Positions 1 through 8,047 of a stretch of 35,784 nucleotides of DNA are shown one piece after another; position 1 is the first letter of the stretch, and every line of letters begins with the position of its first letter. Source of the stretch: an uncultured Aureispira sp. (GTDB taxonomy: Bacteria; Bacteroidota; Bacteroidia; Chitinophagales; Saprospiraceae); the NCBI GenBank assembly GCA_937942475.1, contig CALDEP010000451.1:1-35784 (forward strand), given 5' to 3'. The notes under the pieces were generated by a model. That model saw only the letters and a program-made list of their open reading frames with translations, did not search any database and was not told the DNA's origin. Made by a program: the position numbers and the translations under genes.

Positions 1-5
1 AATTA

Positions 6-404
6 TTATAATGCTTTCATTCCAGCTTCTGCTACAGCATGGTCGTTTTCGACACTACTTCCACTAACTCCAATTGCACCAATAACGGCACCTGCTGCAT
101 TCTTAACAGGAACGCCACCAGGGAAAGAAATTAAACCACCATTGGAGTGCTCAATGTTGAATAATGGACCTCCAGGTTGAGACAATTCTCCAATAACTCC
201 AGTATTCATATCAAAAAATCGAGCTGTTTTTGCTTTCTTGATCGAAATATCTAAAGAACCTAACCAAGCACCATCCATACGAGCAAAAGCCACTAAGTTG
301 GCACCTGCATCTACTACTGCAATATTCATTTTAGTATCTAATTCAATAGATTTTTTTTGTGCAGCAGCAATCATTTTCTCCGCTTGTGCTAATGTAATCG
401 ACAT
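6..404 (-). CDS. GlcG/HbpS-family (DUF336) haem-binding-like protein
   Basis: A complete 132-residue protein. It has the usual architecture of the GlcG/HbpS (DUF336) family: an N-terminal '[13 protein letters not shown]' helix, a '[20 protein letters not shown]' strand-turn, and a Gly-rich C-terminal part with '[20 protein letters not shown]'. Family members are small single-domain proteins. Some (HbpS) bind haem or sense redox; others sit in glycolate, propanediol or aldehyde operons with no defined reaction. No signal peptide is visible, so it is probably cytoplasmic. The gene downstream lies outside the window. A palindromic 18-bp stem (456-512) separates it from the upstream hydrolase gene, so it is probably a separate transcription unit. 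The family assignment is firm; the function is not known. Confidence 0.85.
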   Translation of the reverse strand: MSITLAQAEKMIAAAQKKSIELDTKMNIAVVDAGANLVAFARMDGAWLGSLDISIKKAKTARFFDMNTGVIGELSQPGGPLFNIEHSNGGLISFPGGVPVKNAAGAVIGAIGVSGSSVENDHAVAEAGMKAL

Positions 405-455
405 AATAAATTTGTTTTATATTGGGCTTCTTTTTTTAAAACCCGTGATTGAATG

Positions 456-512
456 GAAGTTGTTTAAGAATAAGATTTTATTTAGCATATCAATTTATTC
501 TTAAACAACTTC
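456..512 (-). terminator. Perfect 18-bp stem-loop 3' of the T9SS hydrolase gene
   Basis: Positions 456-473 and 495-512 are perfect reverse complements (18 bp), enclosing a 21-nt AT-rich loop. The stem starts 13 bp past the stop codon of the minus-strand hydrolase gene (525), so it probably ends that transcript. There is no clean T-run after the stem on the minus strand. It could also be processed or simply be a palindromic repeat. Confidence 0.55.
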
Positions 513-524
513 GTGCTATAATTT

Positions 525-2210
525 TTAACGTTGTATGACTAATTTTTGCGTATAAGTTTCGGTTTCATGTTCTAGACGAACCAAATAAGTACCATTTGGA
601 ATTTGACTGACATCATAACTAATAAATGGACTATCTGCATCCACTGTTTGGTGAACCGTGCGTCCAAGCATATCTATAATACTAACATTATAAGAACTAC
701 TTAGTGGCCTAACAACTTTTAGGTAAAAAGTGTTTTGACTTGGATTAGGCATTACTTTAAAATAATTACTGGCAGGCTCAATGCTTTGAATAGAAGACGC
801 TATGCTAACCGTAATATCTTGCTTGATATAACATCCACGAGCATCTGATACTCTAACTTCGTAATCATCTGGCAGCAGTCCAGAAACCGTCGCAGTTGTT
901 TGCCCTGCTAAACTTCCTTTCCAGTCATAGGAGTAAGGTCCTGTTCCATTGTTCGCTGTTAACGCTATAGATCCATCCATTGTAGTTGCGCCCGAAGCAT
1001 TAGCGATGACATCGGTCAAGGTCATGCCTCCAGCAAGGTCCATGTACAATTCAAAAAAGGCAAAAGAAGATAAAATAGCCAAAGGAGCGCAGGCAGTATG
1101 ATCTAGAGTGACTCCTAGCTGTGTTGCAGAGACATTTAAGGCACCTAAGGCAATCATTGTGTCTAAAGCCACCTCAGAATTACGATAAAAAACTTGCTCA
1201 TCCCCCTCACAATAATACATGGCTAAAGGCGCTTGAGGAACCCAACTGTATACATCTTGTTCTCTTAATAAGACTCTACCAAAGTGATTTTGATCGTTCA
1301 AGTAATTATTAAAAAAAGTAGTATCTAACATGTGGCTTGGGGTGTCAGGCAACCGATTGTTGATCCAGCCCGTAGAATTTATACCATCAAAGTAGATGGG
1401 TAAAAGAGAATCATAGGGAGATCTGAAAATTTCAGATAAATTAGTATAAACATTCCCTTCTGCTTCTTGTGCGCCCATAATAACATAAGGCAGATATGCA
1501 GGAGTTGCATAAGGTTTGGGATCGGTAATGGTTGCTGCTTGAACGCCAGAAACATCATAAGGACCCGACATTGGAGCACAAGCGGCAACTGTAAATTCAT
1601 TAGAAAGGTTGGTTTCAATCTCCTTAAAAGCAGCCATGGTAGAATGCCCACCTTGAGAATAGCCAAATAAAAGCACTTGACCATTTAAGTTAAAGCCCAA
1701 AGTATCTTTTAATTCACGAGCAACACGCATCATGTCAATGGTCGCAGAAGCTTCTGTTCTAGAGTTGATATAAGGATGAAAACCAGGCTCATCGCCCAAG
1801 CCCAAATAATCAGGCATGGCACAAATAACGCCCGAAACAGCTGAAGCTAAAACCCCAATTTGGTATTCTGAACCGCCTTGATAAGAAGGAACACTGGTTT
1901 TGGTTGTCGTCGTTCCATGTTGATAACTAACTAAAGGCATAGGGCAAGTAACCCCTGTTGGTACAACAAGGGCTCCTGTGGCAATGGTTGTTCCATTTCC
2001 TCTAGCATTAGCGGTGGAATAGCTTACTTTGTAATAATCTAATTCAAATTCAGGTGCGACTACGGTAGAAGGAATTCCAAAGCTATTTAAAATGGCTTGT
2101 ACATCTTGAATGTCATAATGTTGTAGGAGTTGATAGGAAACGAGTTGTTGTCCTAAACTGACTTGTAGAAATGAAAAGGAAAGGAGGAAGAGTAATAAAA
2201 TTTGTTTCAT
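525..2210 (-). CDS. Secreted alpha/beta hydrolase (lipase/esterase-like) with SprB-like repeat and T9SS sorting domain
   Basis: 561 residues. The N-terminal Sec signal (KQILLLFLLSFSFLQVSLG) is followed by an alpha/beta-hydrolase domain, about residues 25-390, with the nucleophile elbow GYSQGG (Ser185) and 'YQHGT' near residue 97 as the probable oxyanion region. 'MPDYLGLGD' and the overall order resemble secretory lipases and cutinase-like polyesterases. Residues about 395-465 look like an SprB-type repeat ('ANNGTGPYSYDWKG', 'VRVSDARGC'). Residues about 485-561 form a type A T9SS sorting domain, with 'MPNPSQNTFYL', 'DMLGRTV' and 'IPNGTYLVRLE'. The protein should cross the outer membrane by T9SS and act on extracellular esters; the substrate is unknown. 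It is monocistronic and divergent from the SUMF1-fold gene at 2375. Confidence 0.88.
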   Translation of the reverse strand: MKQILLLFLLSFSFLQVSLGQQLVSYQLLQHYDIQDVQAILNSFGIPSTVVAPEFELDYYKVSYSTANARGNGTTIATGALVVPTGVTCPMPLVSYQHGTTTTKTSVPSYQGGSEYQIGVLASAVSGVICAMPDYLGLGDEPGFHPYINSRTEASATIDMMRVARELKDTLGFNLNGQVLLFGYSQGGHSTMAAFKEIETNLSNEFTVAACAPMSGPYDVSGVQAATITDPKPYATPAYLPYVIMGAQEAEGNVYTNLSEIFRSPYDSLLPIYFDGINSTGWINNRLPDTPSHMLDTTFFNNYLNDQNHFGRVLLREQDVYSWVPQAPLAMYYCEGDEQVFYRNSEVALDTMIALGALNVSATQLGVTLDHTACAPLAILSSFAFFELYMDLAGGMTLTDVIANASGATTMDGSIALTANNGTGPYSYDWKGSLAGQTTATVSGLLPDDYEVRVSDARGCYIKQDITVSIASSIQSIEPASNYFKVMPNPSQNTFYLKVVRPLSSSYNVSIIDMLGRTVHQTVDADSPFISYDVSQIPNGTYLVRLEHETETYTQKLVIQR

Positions 2211-2374
2211 TTGAGTGTGGTTTTGATGTTTAAAAACTTAAACAAGCTAAATATAATGATTTTTTGAAAAAAAAAGGATTTTAAAAAAGGGCTTACTATT
2301 TGATTACCTTTTATGGCAATGCGTATAAAGTAGTTTAAATACAAAAAAAATATAGTAAGTAAATACGATCAATT

Positions 2375-3538
2375 ATGAAAACACCACAGCATCAATTACT
2401 AAATACACTATTATTTCTATTTCCAATATTCTTATTTGCACAACAAAAAAAACAAACTCAACGTGTAAGTGTTGAACAGACCAATCTATTGTTGGTAGAA
2501 GGAGGAACGTTTAATATGGGACAAGACGTAGAAGAGGATATTGTTCGTCTAGTAACGGTCAGTGCTTTTTATGTAGATGCCACACAAGTAACGAATAAAG
2601 AATATAGAGCATATACCGATTATTTGGATGCAAATGATCGGATGGGTACAACTAATTGGAGGGGGTCAGCGGGGATGCGACCTGATACTACTATTTGGTT
2701 GCGTTGTGTCGATACGAGTATTGCTGCTCAACTAACAGAGGATTATTTTAGATTACCAGCTTTTGATTATTATCCTGTTGTTGGTGTTTCTTGGACACAA
2801 GCGACTTATTTTGCAAAATGGCGTTCAGATCGACGCAATGAAAAATTGGCAATTGAAAGTGGCTATTGGACAGCTGACTTACAAGAAAAATATTCTTTTA
2901 CCACTAGTGAGTTCTTGGCTGGAGATTATCATAAAAAAGAAGGAAAAGAACTGCCCAAAGACCTTAACAGTATCTATTCTAATTACAGGTTATTATCAGA
3001 AGCAGAATGGGAATTGGCAGCTTGGGCTTTGATTGGCAAACGAGAATTTACAGATGAAGGGCTTGTTTCCAATCAAGTTTATAAGCCACTAGCAACGGAG
3101 GGAAAAGAAAGACATCATAAAACAGCCGTTAATAAATATAGAAAATTAGCATTGCGACATGCTAAAAAATACCCTCTACCAAGTTATTATGATACTAAAA
3201 AATACGACTTGCCAAGCGCTGTTTTTGAAGGAGAAATTAATGGTTATGGAATTTATAACTTAAATAATAATGTTGCAGAATGGGTAGAAGATTGGTATAA
3301 AGAAATCGTAAAGCCTACTGATGAAATAAATACTATAAGTGAATCGGAGGAAGAGATCAGGCTAAGACGGATAAAAAAACTATGGAAGAAACTTCCGCCT
3401 AAAGTGTTGAAAGGCGCTTCTGGAATGGCAAATAAGAAAAGCCCTGGAAATCGGTCCTCTGCAAAAGCTATGGGGCAATATGAGCGTTTGATTGGCTTTA
3501 GATGCGGAATGACTGTAATGGAGATGCCACAGTTTTAG
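2375..3538 (+). CDS. GldJ/GldK-like SUMF1 (formylglycine-generating-enzyme fold) protein
   Basis: 387 residues with a Sec-type signal (residues 1-22, cleavage near FA-QQ). SUMF1-fold landmarks are present: 'LLVEGGTFNMG' (39-49), 'FYVDATQVTNKEYRAY' (65-80), 'YYPVVGVSWTQATYFAKWR' (132-150), 'YRLLSEAEWELAAWALIG' (204-221), a late 'NNNVAEWVEDWYKEI' and a C-terminal 'IGFRCGMTV'. The 'PDTTIWLR' stretch and long insert match the gliding/T9SS proteins GldJ and GldK rather than catalytic FGE. Genuine GldJ/GldK are lipoproteins, and no lipobox Cys is seen here. The YPWNG-type segment of GldJ/K also looks replaced by a Lys-rich insert. It is likely a paralogue with a structural envelope role. It converges on the di-haem gene ending at 3573, 34 bp away. 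Confidence 0.75.
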   Translation: MKTPQHQLLNTLLFLFPIFLFAQQKKQTQRVSVEQTNLLLVEGGTFNMGQDVEEDIVRLVTVSAFYVDATQVTNKEYRAYTDYLDANDRMGTTNWRGSAGMRPDTTIWLRCVDTSIAAQLTEDYFRLPAFDYYPVVGVSWTQATYFAKWRSDRRNEKLAIESGYWTADLQEKYSFTTSEFLAGDYHKKEGKELPKDLNSIYSNYRLLSEAEWELAAWALIGKREFTDEGLVSNQVYKPLATEGKERHHKTAVNKYRKLALRHAKKYPLPSYYDTKKYDLPSAVFEGEINGYGIYNLNNNVAEWVEDWYKEIVKPTDEINTISESEEEIRLRRIKKLWKKLPPKVLKGASGMANKKSPGNRSSAKAMGQYERLIGFRCGMTVMEMPQF

Positions 3539-3572
3539 GAATCGCTCAAAAGACGCTAAGTTCTAGGACGTT

Positions 3573-4604
3573 TTACAAATGTGGATTGCTAAAAGATGGA
3601 TTATTAAGAACAGATGGATCGGTTAGAGCTTTCAAGAAAGCAAGCAGGTCTTTTTGTTCTTTTAAACTTAGGTGAAGCGGTTTAATTAGGGGGCTTTTAT
3701 GCTTGTGCGCTTGACCTCCTTTGTTGTAATGTTGAATCACTTGTTCTAAGCTTTGAATACTGCCATCGTGCATATAAGGAGCGCTAAGGCTGCTATTTCT
3801 CAAGGAAGGTACTTTGAAAAGCGCTCGATCTTCTTCTTTGTACGTGAGCCTAATTCGCCCTGAATCGGCATAGTTGGTATACAAACCATTGTTTTTAAAG
3901 GAAAAGTCAGAGAAATGAGGAGGCGTATGACAAGAGGAACAATTGGTTTGAGCACTCATAAACAACTTTAAACCTCTTTGGGCACTAGGAGAAAGCGCCT
4001 TTTTTTCTTCGTAATAGGTGTATAAATCATAAGGCGAACGGGCAGAAACTAAGCTTCGTTCAAAAGCAGCAAGGGCACGTGTAATGACATAAGGATCAGG
4101 CGTTCTTTCGTAAGCCGCTAGACTCATTGCCTTGTAAAGACTGTCCTTTGCAACCCGTCGCCCTGCCAAGACAATATTAAAGTCCAACTCATGTGCTTCT
4201 TGTATGGGAACTAGAATTTGCATTTCTAAAGTAGGTACGCCACCAGCTCTTGTAAAATAAGGCGCATAGCCAACATTTAATAAAGAGGGCGCATTTTGTG
4301 TGCCTTTGCGTTGCGCTACTCCTGGACTAACAGCTAAACTGTCTGCAAAAGCGAATTGTTGTTTGTGACAACTTGCACAAGAAACGCTGCTATCTTTAGA
4401 TAAAATAGGGTCGTAAAACAACATTCTACCCAACTCAACTCGAACGGCTGTTGCTTGATTCTGTTCGGGATGGCTTATGGTCGGAAAGTCGCTAGGTAGG
4501 GTATAATTATTGGCTGTAGATTGGAAAAGTAGCGTGGATTTACAAGCAATCATGCCAGAAAAAAGAATAAAAATCCACAAAAATAGTATGATTGCTTTTA
4601 GCAT
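3573..4604 (-). CDS. Di-haem cytochrome c peroxidase / MauG-family lipoprotein (second paralogue)
   Basis: 343 residues. The N-terminal hydrophobic segment ends in a lipobox-like MIAC (Cys21), so it is probably a membrane-anchored lipoprotein facing the periplasm. Two c-type haem sites are visible: CASCH at 76-80 and CSSCH at 222-226. The conserved tail 'FKVPSLRNSSLSAPYMHDG' carries Tyr277 and Met278 as candidate distal ligands, followed by 'LEQVIQHYNKGG'. The family reduces peroxide (CcpA) or oxidises protein side chains (MauG, MbnH). Where the neighbouring paralogue has FWDGRA, this protein has FTRAGG, so the inter-haem region differs and it may be specialised. It is the last gene of the minus-strand run; a 15-bp hairpin sits just upstream of its start. 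Confidence 0.88.
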   Translation of the reverse strand: MLKAIILFLWIFILFSGMIACKSTLLFQSTANNYTLPSDFPTISHPEQNQATAVRVELGRMLFYDPILSKDSSVSCASCHKQQFAFADSLAVSPGVAQRKGTQNAPSLLNVGYAPYFTRAGGVPTLEMQILVPIQEAHELDFNIVLAGRRVAKDSLYKAMSLAAYERTPDPYVITRALAAFERSLVSARSPYDLYTYYEEKKALSPSAQRGLKLFMSAQTNCSSCHTPPHFSDFSFKNNGLYTNYADSGRIRLTYKEEDRALFKVPSLRNSSLSAPYMHDGSIQSLEQVIQHYNKGGQAHKHKSPLIKPLHLSLKEQKDLLAFLKALTDPSVLNNPSFSNPHL

Positions 4605-4618
4605 GGTAGATAAAATTA

Positions 4619-4651
4619 AGAGGCGTAATTTAAAACTTAAATTACGCCTCT
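4619..4651 (-). terminator. Perfect 15-bp hairpin between the two MauG-like genes
   Basis: Positions 4619-4633 and 4637-4651 are perfect reverse complements around a 3-nt loop. On the minus strand the stem is followed by TTAATTTTATC and then, within 15 nt, the start of the second MauG-like gene. It could act as a terminator or attenuator lowering expression of the distal paralogue, or as an mRNA processing or stability element. Confidence 0.6.
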
Positions 4652-4690
4652 ATCAATAATTAATTACTGAAGTTACGCAAACAATTTTCT

Positions 4691-4764
4691 AATTCTTAAT
4701 GCTTAATTTTTAATGTTAAATGCTTTCTAGCACAACAAACATTAAAAATTTAGAATTTAGAATT
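4691..4764. repeat. Imperfect 27-bp inverted repeat in the MauG intergenic region
   Basis: Arms 4691-4717 and 4738-4764 pair with only a few mismatches around a 20-nt spacer. Both arms are built from ATTTTTAATGTT / AATTCT-type AT-rich sequence. It sits in the 237-bp gap between the two di-haem genes. It may be a second structural element in the 3' region of the upstream gene, or a degenerate palindromic repeat. Confidence 0.5.
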
Positions 4765-4841
4765 AAACATTAAAACAGTCCTTAAATAAGTAACGATGAG
4801 TTTAATACTGAACGAAAAAACTCTTGCGTAACATGAGTTAA

Positions 4842-5927
4842 TTAGAAAGGAGAACTATAGGCTTCGTTTGTTGCCATGTCTTCATCTGTAAGTGTTTTTA
4901 GAAATGCAATCAAGTCTTGAACATCTTGACTAGAAAGCAATAAACCACCATTATGATAAGGATACAACAAGGCAGGATCCATAGTCGGTGAATTGACTAA
5001 ACCTGTATTATAATGCATGATAACCTCTTCTAAAGTAGTGAAGCGTCCATCGTGCATATAAGGAGCCGTCAACTCAATATTTCTAAGCGAAGGCACTTTG
5101 AATTTAGCCTTGTCAGCGCTATTGAGAGTTGCCTTTTCTCTACCATCATCCGTGAAAATGGAATCTAAACCATTGTTCATATAATCGTCATTCTCAAAGT
5201 TTTTACCAGAATGACAATGGGCACAATCTGCGCCCGAAATAGAAGGGAAAGAAGGATTATATTCATTAAAAAACAACTCTTTTCCTCGCTGTTCGGCACT
5301 ACTTAAAGTGGCTTCTCCTCGTAGATGTTGATCGTATTTGCTATTCACAGAGACAATAGAGAACATAAATTGCTCTAAGGCTAAGGAAATTCGCTCTGAT
5401 GTAATATTATCATCGCCAAAGGCTTTGAAAAACTGATCTAGATACATTTGATCTGCTTGAAGTTTTGCAACAACATCTGGCAAGGTTTCTTGCATTTCTA
5501 AAGCATCTTGTATTGGTAACAAGGCTTGGTCTCTTAATAATGGCGCTCGTCCATCCCAGAAAAAACCATTGGTATTCCAAGCTAAATTAAACACAGACAT
5601 TGCTTGTCGATGCCCTCTCAAATCGTTTACTCCTTTGGAGAAAGTAGCCGAGTCTGAAAAGCCATATTCTTGCAAATGGCAAGACGAACAACTAATAGAA
5701 GCATCTAAGGAAAGCTTATTTTCATGAAACAACATTCGCCCCAAATGAACCCCATCAACAGTTAATGGATTATCAATAGGCAAATTCGGTGGTGTTAAAT
5801 CTCCTGCATTTAAGTTATAAGCAACAGGATTATAAACAACTGGTTCTTCTTTTATACTACAACCATATCCTAGTAAGATAATAAAACAGAAAATACTAAT
5901 TGGTAGCAGTTTGAATTTACTATTCAT
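4842..5927 (-). CDS. MbnH/MauG-like di-haem peroxidase lipoprotein
   Basis: 361 residues. A lipobox-like LLGYGC (Cys23) suggests a periplasm-facing lipoprotein. Haem-binding motifs are CSSCH (80-84) and CAHCH (235-239). It also has 'FFWDGRAPLLRDQALLPI' (122-139), with the Trp often found between the haems in this family, and 'FKVPSLRNIELTAPYMHDG' (276-294). Length and layout fit MauG/CcpA enzymes. Its start codon overlaps the stop of the MbnP-family gene by 8 bp (5920-5927), so the two are translationally coupled. In methanotroph methanobactin operons the pair MbnP-MbnH works together: the di-haem enzyme oxidises a Trp of MbnP to kynurenine, creating a copper site. The same partnership is inferred here from the neighbourhood. 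A stand-alone peroxidase role is the alternative. Confidence 0.9.
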   Translation of the reverse strand: MNSKFKLLPISIFCFIILLGYGCSIKEEPVVYNPVAYNLNAGDLTPPNLPIDNPLTVDGVHLGRMLFHENKLSLDASISCSSCHLQEYGFSDSATFSKGVNDLRGHRQAMSVFNLAWNTNGFFWDGRAPLLRDQALLPIQDALEMQETLPDVVAKLQADQMYLDQFFKAFGDDNITSERISLALEQFMFSIVSVNSKYDQHLRGEATLSSAEQRGKELFFNEYNPSFPSISGADCAHCHSGKNFENDDYMNNGLDSIFTDDGREKATLNSADKAKFKVPSLRNIELTAPYMHDGRFTTLEEVIMHYNTGLVNSPTMDPALLYPYHNGGLLLSSQDVQDLIAFLKTLTDEDMATNEAYSSPF

Positions 5928-6876
5928 TGGTTACCGATATTTTTTGTGTAGCAATCGTTTTACCATCCTTTTTGATGTTCAAAATATACCAACCCGAATC
6001 CATGAAACGAATACTTTGATCGTCAGGAGAGTAGTTCATATTTTGACAGGCCTTTCCTGTAAGGTCATAGACCTCAACGCTAGTTTCAAAAGCTTGATCT
6101 ACTTCAATTTGTAAAGCTTGACCAACACGAACAGGATTAGGATATACCGCAATATTGATGTTTTCTAATTTAGTAACAGGAACAGACATAGAACCATTTG
6201 AAAAGACCAAGGCATTAAAGTTATTAAGTACCGTTCTAGCAGCGCCAGTTTCGCCATGACTAATGACACCTGCAGTAACATCAATCGCACTCAATGCTTT
6301 TGCATAATCGGCATCAATAACAACTTCCAAATCAGAATTAACCGCATTGCCTGTTGTTACAATTGTTTTGGTTTTATAATTGTTATCACCCAAACAGTGC
6401 ATTTGAAATACGTCAGACATAGAAACGCCTGAAACGCCTTCAATTGCAACAAAACGATATCCTGCTGTCCATCCCCAGTGCATAGAAGGGGCTTGAGGAG
6501 CCAAAGGGTGATTGGCTGCATAGAGTGTTGGATCTAAATGATTTTCAGCATTTCCAACTCCAATAGCAAACGAAATACTATCTAAAGTAGTAACAGCGAA
6601 GTTCCCCAAAAGCTCATTAGTGACGGTATTGGCATCTACTAAAATAAATTTATTGCTAACAGGGGTTTGAGTGCCATCATGGTGTAAGGTAATGTTGCTG
6701 ATGTAATATTGCAAGCGTGTGATTTGAAAATCACTACCCACATCATTTGGAGTGCTTTGATTAAAGGCAAAAGAAGAGGTTCCTAGAATATGATTTAGTT
6801 TGAAGTAAACATCTTTTTGAGCATAAGAAGTTTGAACTGCCAAAGCTAGACAGAAAAATAGAATGAATGTTTTCAT
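5920..6876 (-). CDS. MbnP-family copper-site-type protein with T9SS sorting tail
   Basis: 318 residues from the ATG at 6876, chosen because a classic signal (KTFILFFCLALAVQTSYAQ) follows directly; an upstream TTG in frame would add an unlikely 12-residue extension. The mature N-terminal domain carries MbnP-family hallmarks: 'FQITRLQYYISNITL' (50-64), 'NHLDPTLYAANHPLAPQAPS' (112-131) and the signature MHWGW (132-136), then 'GYRFVAIEG'. His133 and Trp134/Trp136 are candidates for a metal site and for oxidation by the adjacent di-haem enzyme. Residues about 240-318 are a T9SS type A sorting domain ('VYPNPVRVGQALQI', 'VYDLTGKA', 'SGWYILNIK'), so the protein is exported or anchored on the surface, unlike periplasmic MbnP of methanotrophs. 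Copper binding is inferred, not visible. Confidence 0.85.
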   Translation of the reverse strand: MKTFILFFCLALAVQTSYAQKDVYFKLNHILGTSSFAFNQSTPNDVGSDFQITRLQYYISNITLHHDGTQTPVSNKFILVDANTVTNELLGNFAVTTLDSISFAIGVGNAENHLDPTLYAANHPLAPQAPSMHWGWTAGYRFVAIEGVSGVSMSDVFQMHCLGDNNYKTKTIVTTGNAVNSDLEVVIDADYAKALSAIDVTAGVISHGETGAARTVLNNFNALVFSNGSMSVPVTKLENINIAVYPNPVRVGQALQIEVDQAFETSVEVYDLTGKACQNMNYSPDDQSIRFMDSGWYILNIKKDGKTIATQKISVTNE

Positions 6877-6962
6877 TGTATATATTTTGATGTTTTTTGA
6901 GAAGTACTCCAATAAGTTGAGGAGTCTTTTTCAAAAGAATTTTTTTTATAAAAAAATGTTAG

Positions 6963-7020
6963 TTGCATCCATAGAAGTGATGCAATGAGAGGTAGAGACA
7001 GGACTTATAATTTATAAGTC
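6963..7020. promoter_or_regulatory. Two adjacent palindromes between the HYC_CC_PP and MbnP genes
   Basis: A 7-bp inverted repeat TTGCATC-N9-GATGCAA (6963-6985) and a near-continuous palindrome GACTTATAA-T-TTATAAGTC (7002-7020) lie in the gap upstream of the MbnP-family gene and just past the stop of the HYC_CC_PP gene. They could be an operator, an RNA hairpin terminating the upstream gene, or both. No T-run follows either stem. Confidence 0.45.
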
Positions 7021-7030
7021 TGTAGCTGGT

Positions 7031-7537
7031 CTAACACAAAAAAGATTCATACAAAATGTACAAAGGCACATCGGGCGGAGGGAAAAAAGAAAGTGCAGCA
7101 TACCTTACATTTTGAGGCGTAAAGGCATAGTAGGTGCTTACAAAATTAACAATAGAGGACTTTGGAATCAGGTAATATTCAAAAGAAATATCAACATTAA
7201 GTGGCTCTAGTGTCGTTTCTGTATCAGATTGATTGTATGATTTTTTATCCAAACAACAATCTTTCTTTTTTAAAGATGTTTTTTCGCCTTCTTGTTTACT
7301 AAAACAACTCTTGTAACTAAGATTTGTTTTATTAGCGTTGGAACAGCAAGACCTTGTTCTTGCAAGAACCTTAGCAGCACACTTAGTTTTTGTTTTTTTA
7401 CAACAAGGTTTGGTGGTATCAACAAAAAAAGAAATGGTTTTAAGTTCATCCTGACAATAGTGGCTATAGCTAGCTATTCCTACTGTAGAGAGTAGGATGG
7501 TCCAAATATTGAGAATATGGATAAACTGTGAAAACAT
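7031..7537 (-). CDS. HYC_CC_PP-family Cys-rich envelope protein
   Basis: 168 residues. It shows the three marks that give the family its name: a hydrophobic N-terminus ending in 'SHYCQDE' (HYC), CC pairs ('KPCCKK', 'RSCCSN', 'KDCCLDK'), and a C-terminal 'FFPPPDVPLY' (PP). There are about ten Cys, mostly in a Lys-rich middle segment, which suggests metal or disulphide chemistry in the envelope. The family has no assigned reaction; in Bacteroidota it is often found near metal-handling genes (recollection). Here it sits directly upstream, same strand, of the MbnP-family gene and two di-haem enzymes, so a copper or haem-redox role is inferred. It is the first gene of the group. Confidence 0.75.
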   Translation of the reverse strand: MFSQFIHILNIWTILLSTVGIASYSHYCQDELKTISFFVDTTKPCCKKTKTKCAAKVLARTRSCCSNANKTNLSYKSCFSKQEGEKTSLKKKDCCLDKKSYNQSDTETTLEPLNVDISFEYYLIPKSSIVNFVSTYYAFTPQNVRYAALSFFPPPDVPLYILYESFLC

Positions 7538-7892
7538 GAAGTTTTAATAAAAATTGTTATTACAAATCAGAAAACCATTAGCCTAATATAGCTTTTTATC
7601 TTGATTTTTCTTCTAATGATAAGAATAAAAAAAGTTCATGTGAACTGTTCTAATGCTATAAAGGTTCTAATGTGTTTAAAGTTTTTGAGTGTATTAAGGT
7701 CAGATACTAGGCAGCTTAAGAGCACCTAGTATCTGACTAATTAATACGGCTTTATTTTTATTTATAATCCTTATGGAAAGCGTTGATATATCCTTGAAGT
7801 TGTTTATAATTAAGTAATAATTAAATGTGAATCCTGTTTTTTAGTATGCAATTGAGTGATTTATTGAAAGGCAATGCGCCTTAATTGAAATA

Positions 7893-7966
7893 GGAGCGTT
7901 AGCTTCGTCTCCATTGATAGAAATATAATGCCAAGCATACCGTATAAGGAGCATCGCTTCGTCCCC
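7893..7966. repeat. Two copies of a GGAGC-N-GCTTCGTC-CC hairpin repeat
   Basis: GGAGCGTTAGCTTCGTCTCC (7893-7912) and GGAGCATCGCTTCGTCCCC (7948-7966), each followed by CATT, are related copies 55 bp apart. Each can fold on GGAG/CTCC(CCCC) with an inner AGC/GCT. They resemble REP-type short palindromes. A related element, AAGGCAATGCGCCTT, lies just upstream near 7868-7882. Confidence 0.6.
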
Positions 7967-8047
7967 ATTTACCACGTTATCAAGATAAGAAGAGGAGAGA
8001 GGTATCCTTTTATATTTCGATGATTTTGTTTCTCTGATAAAAGGTGC

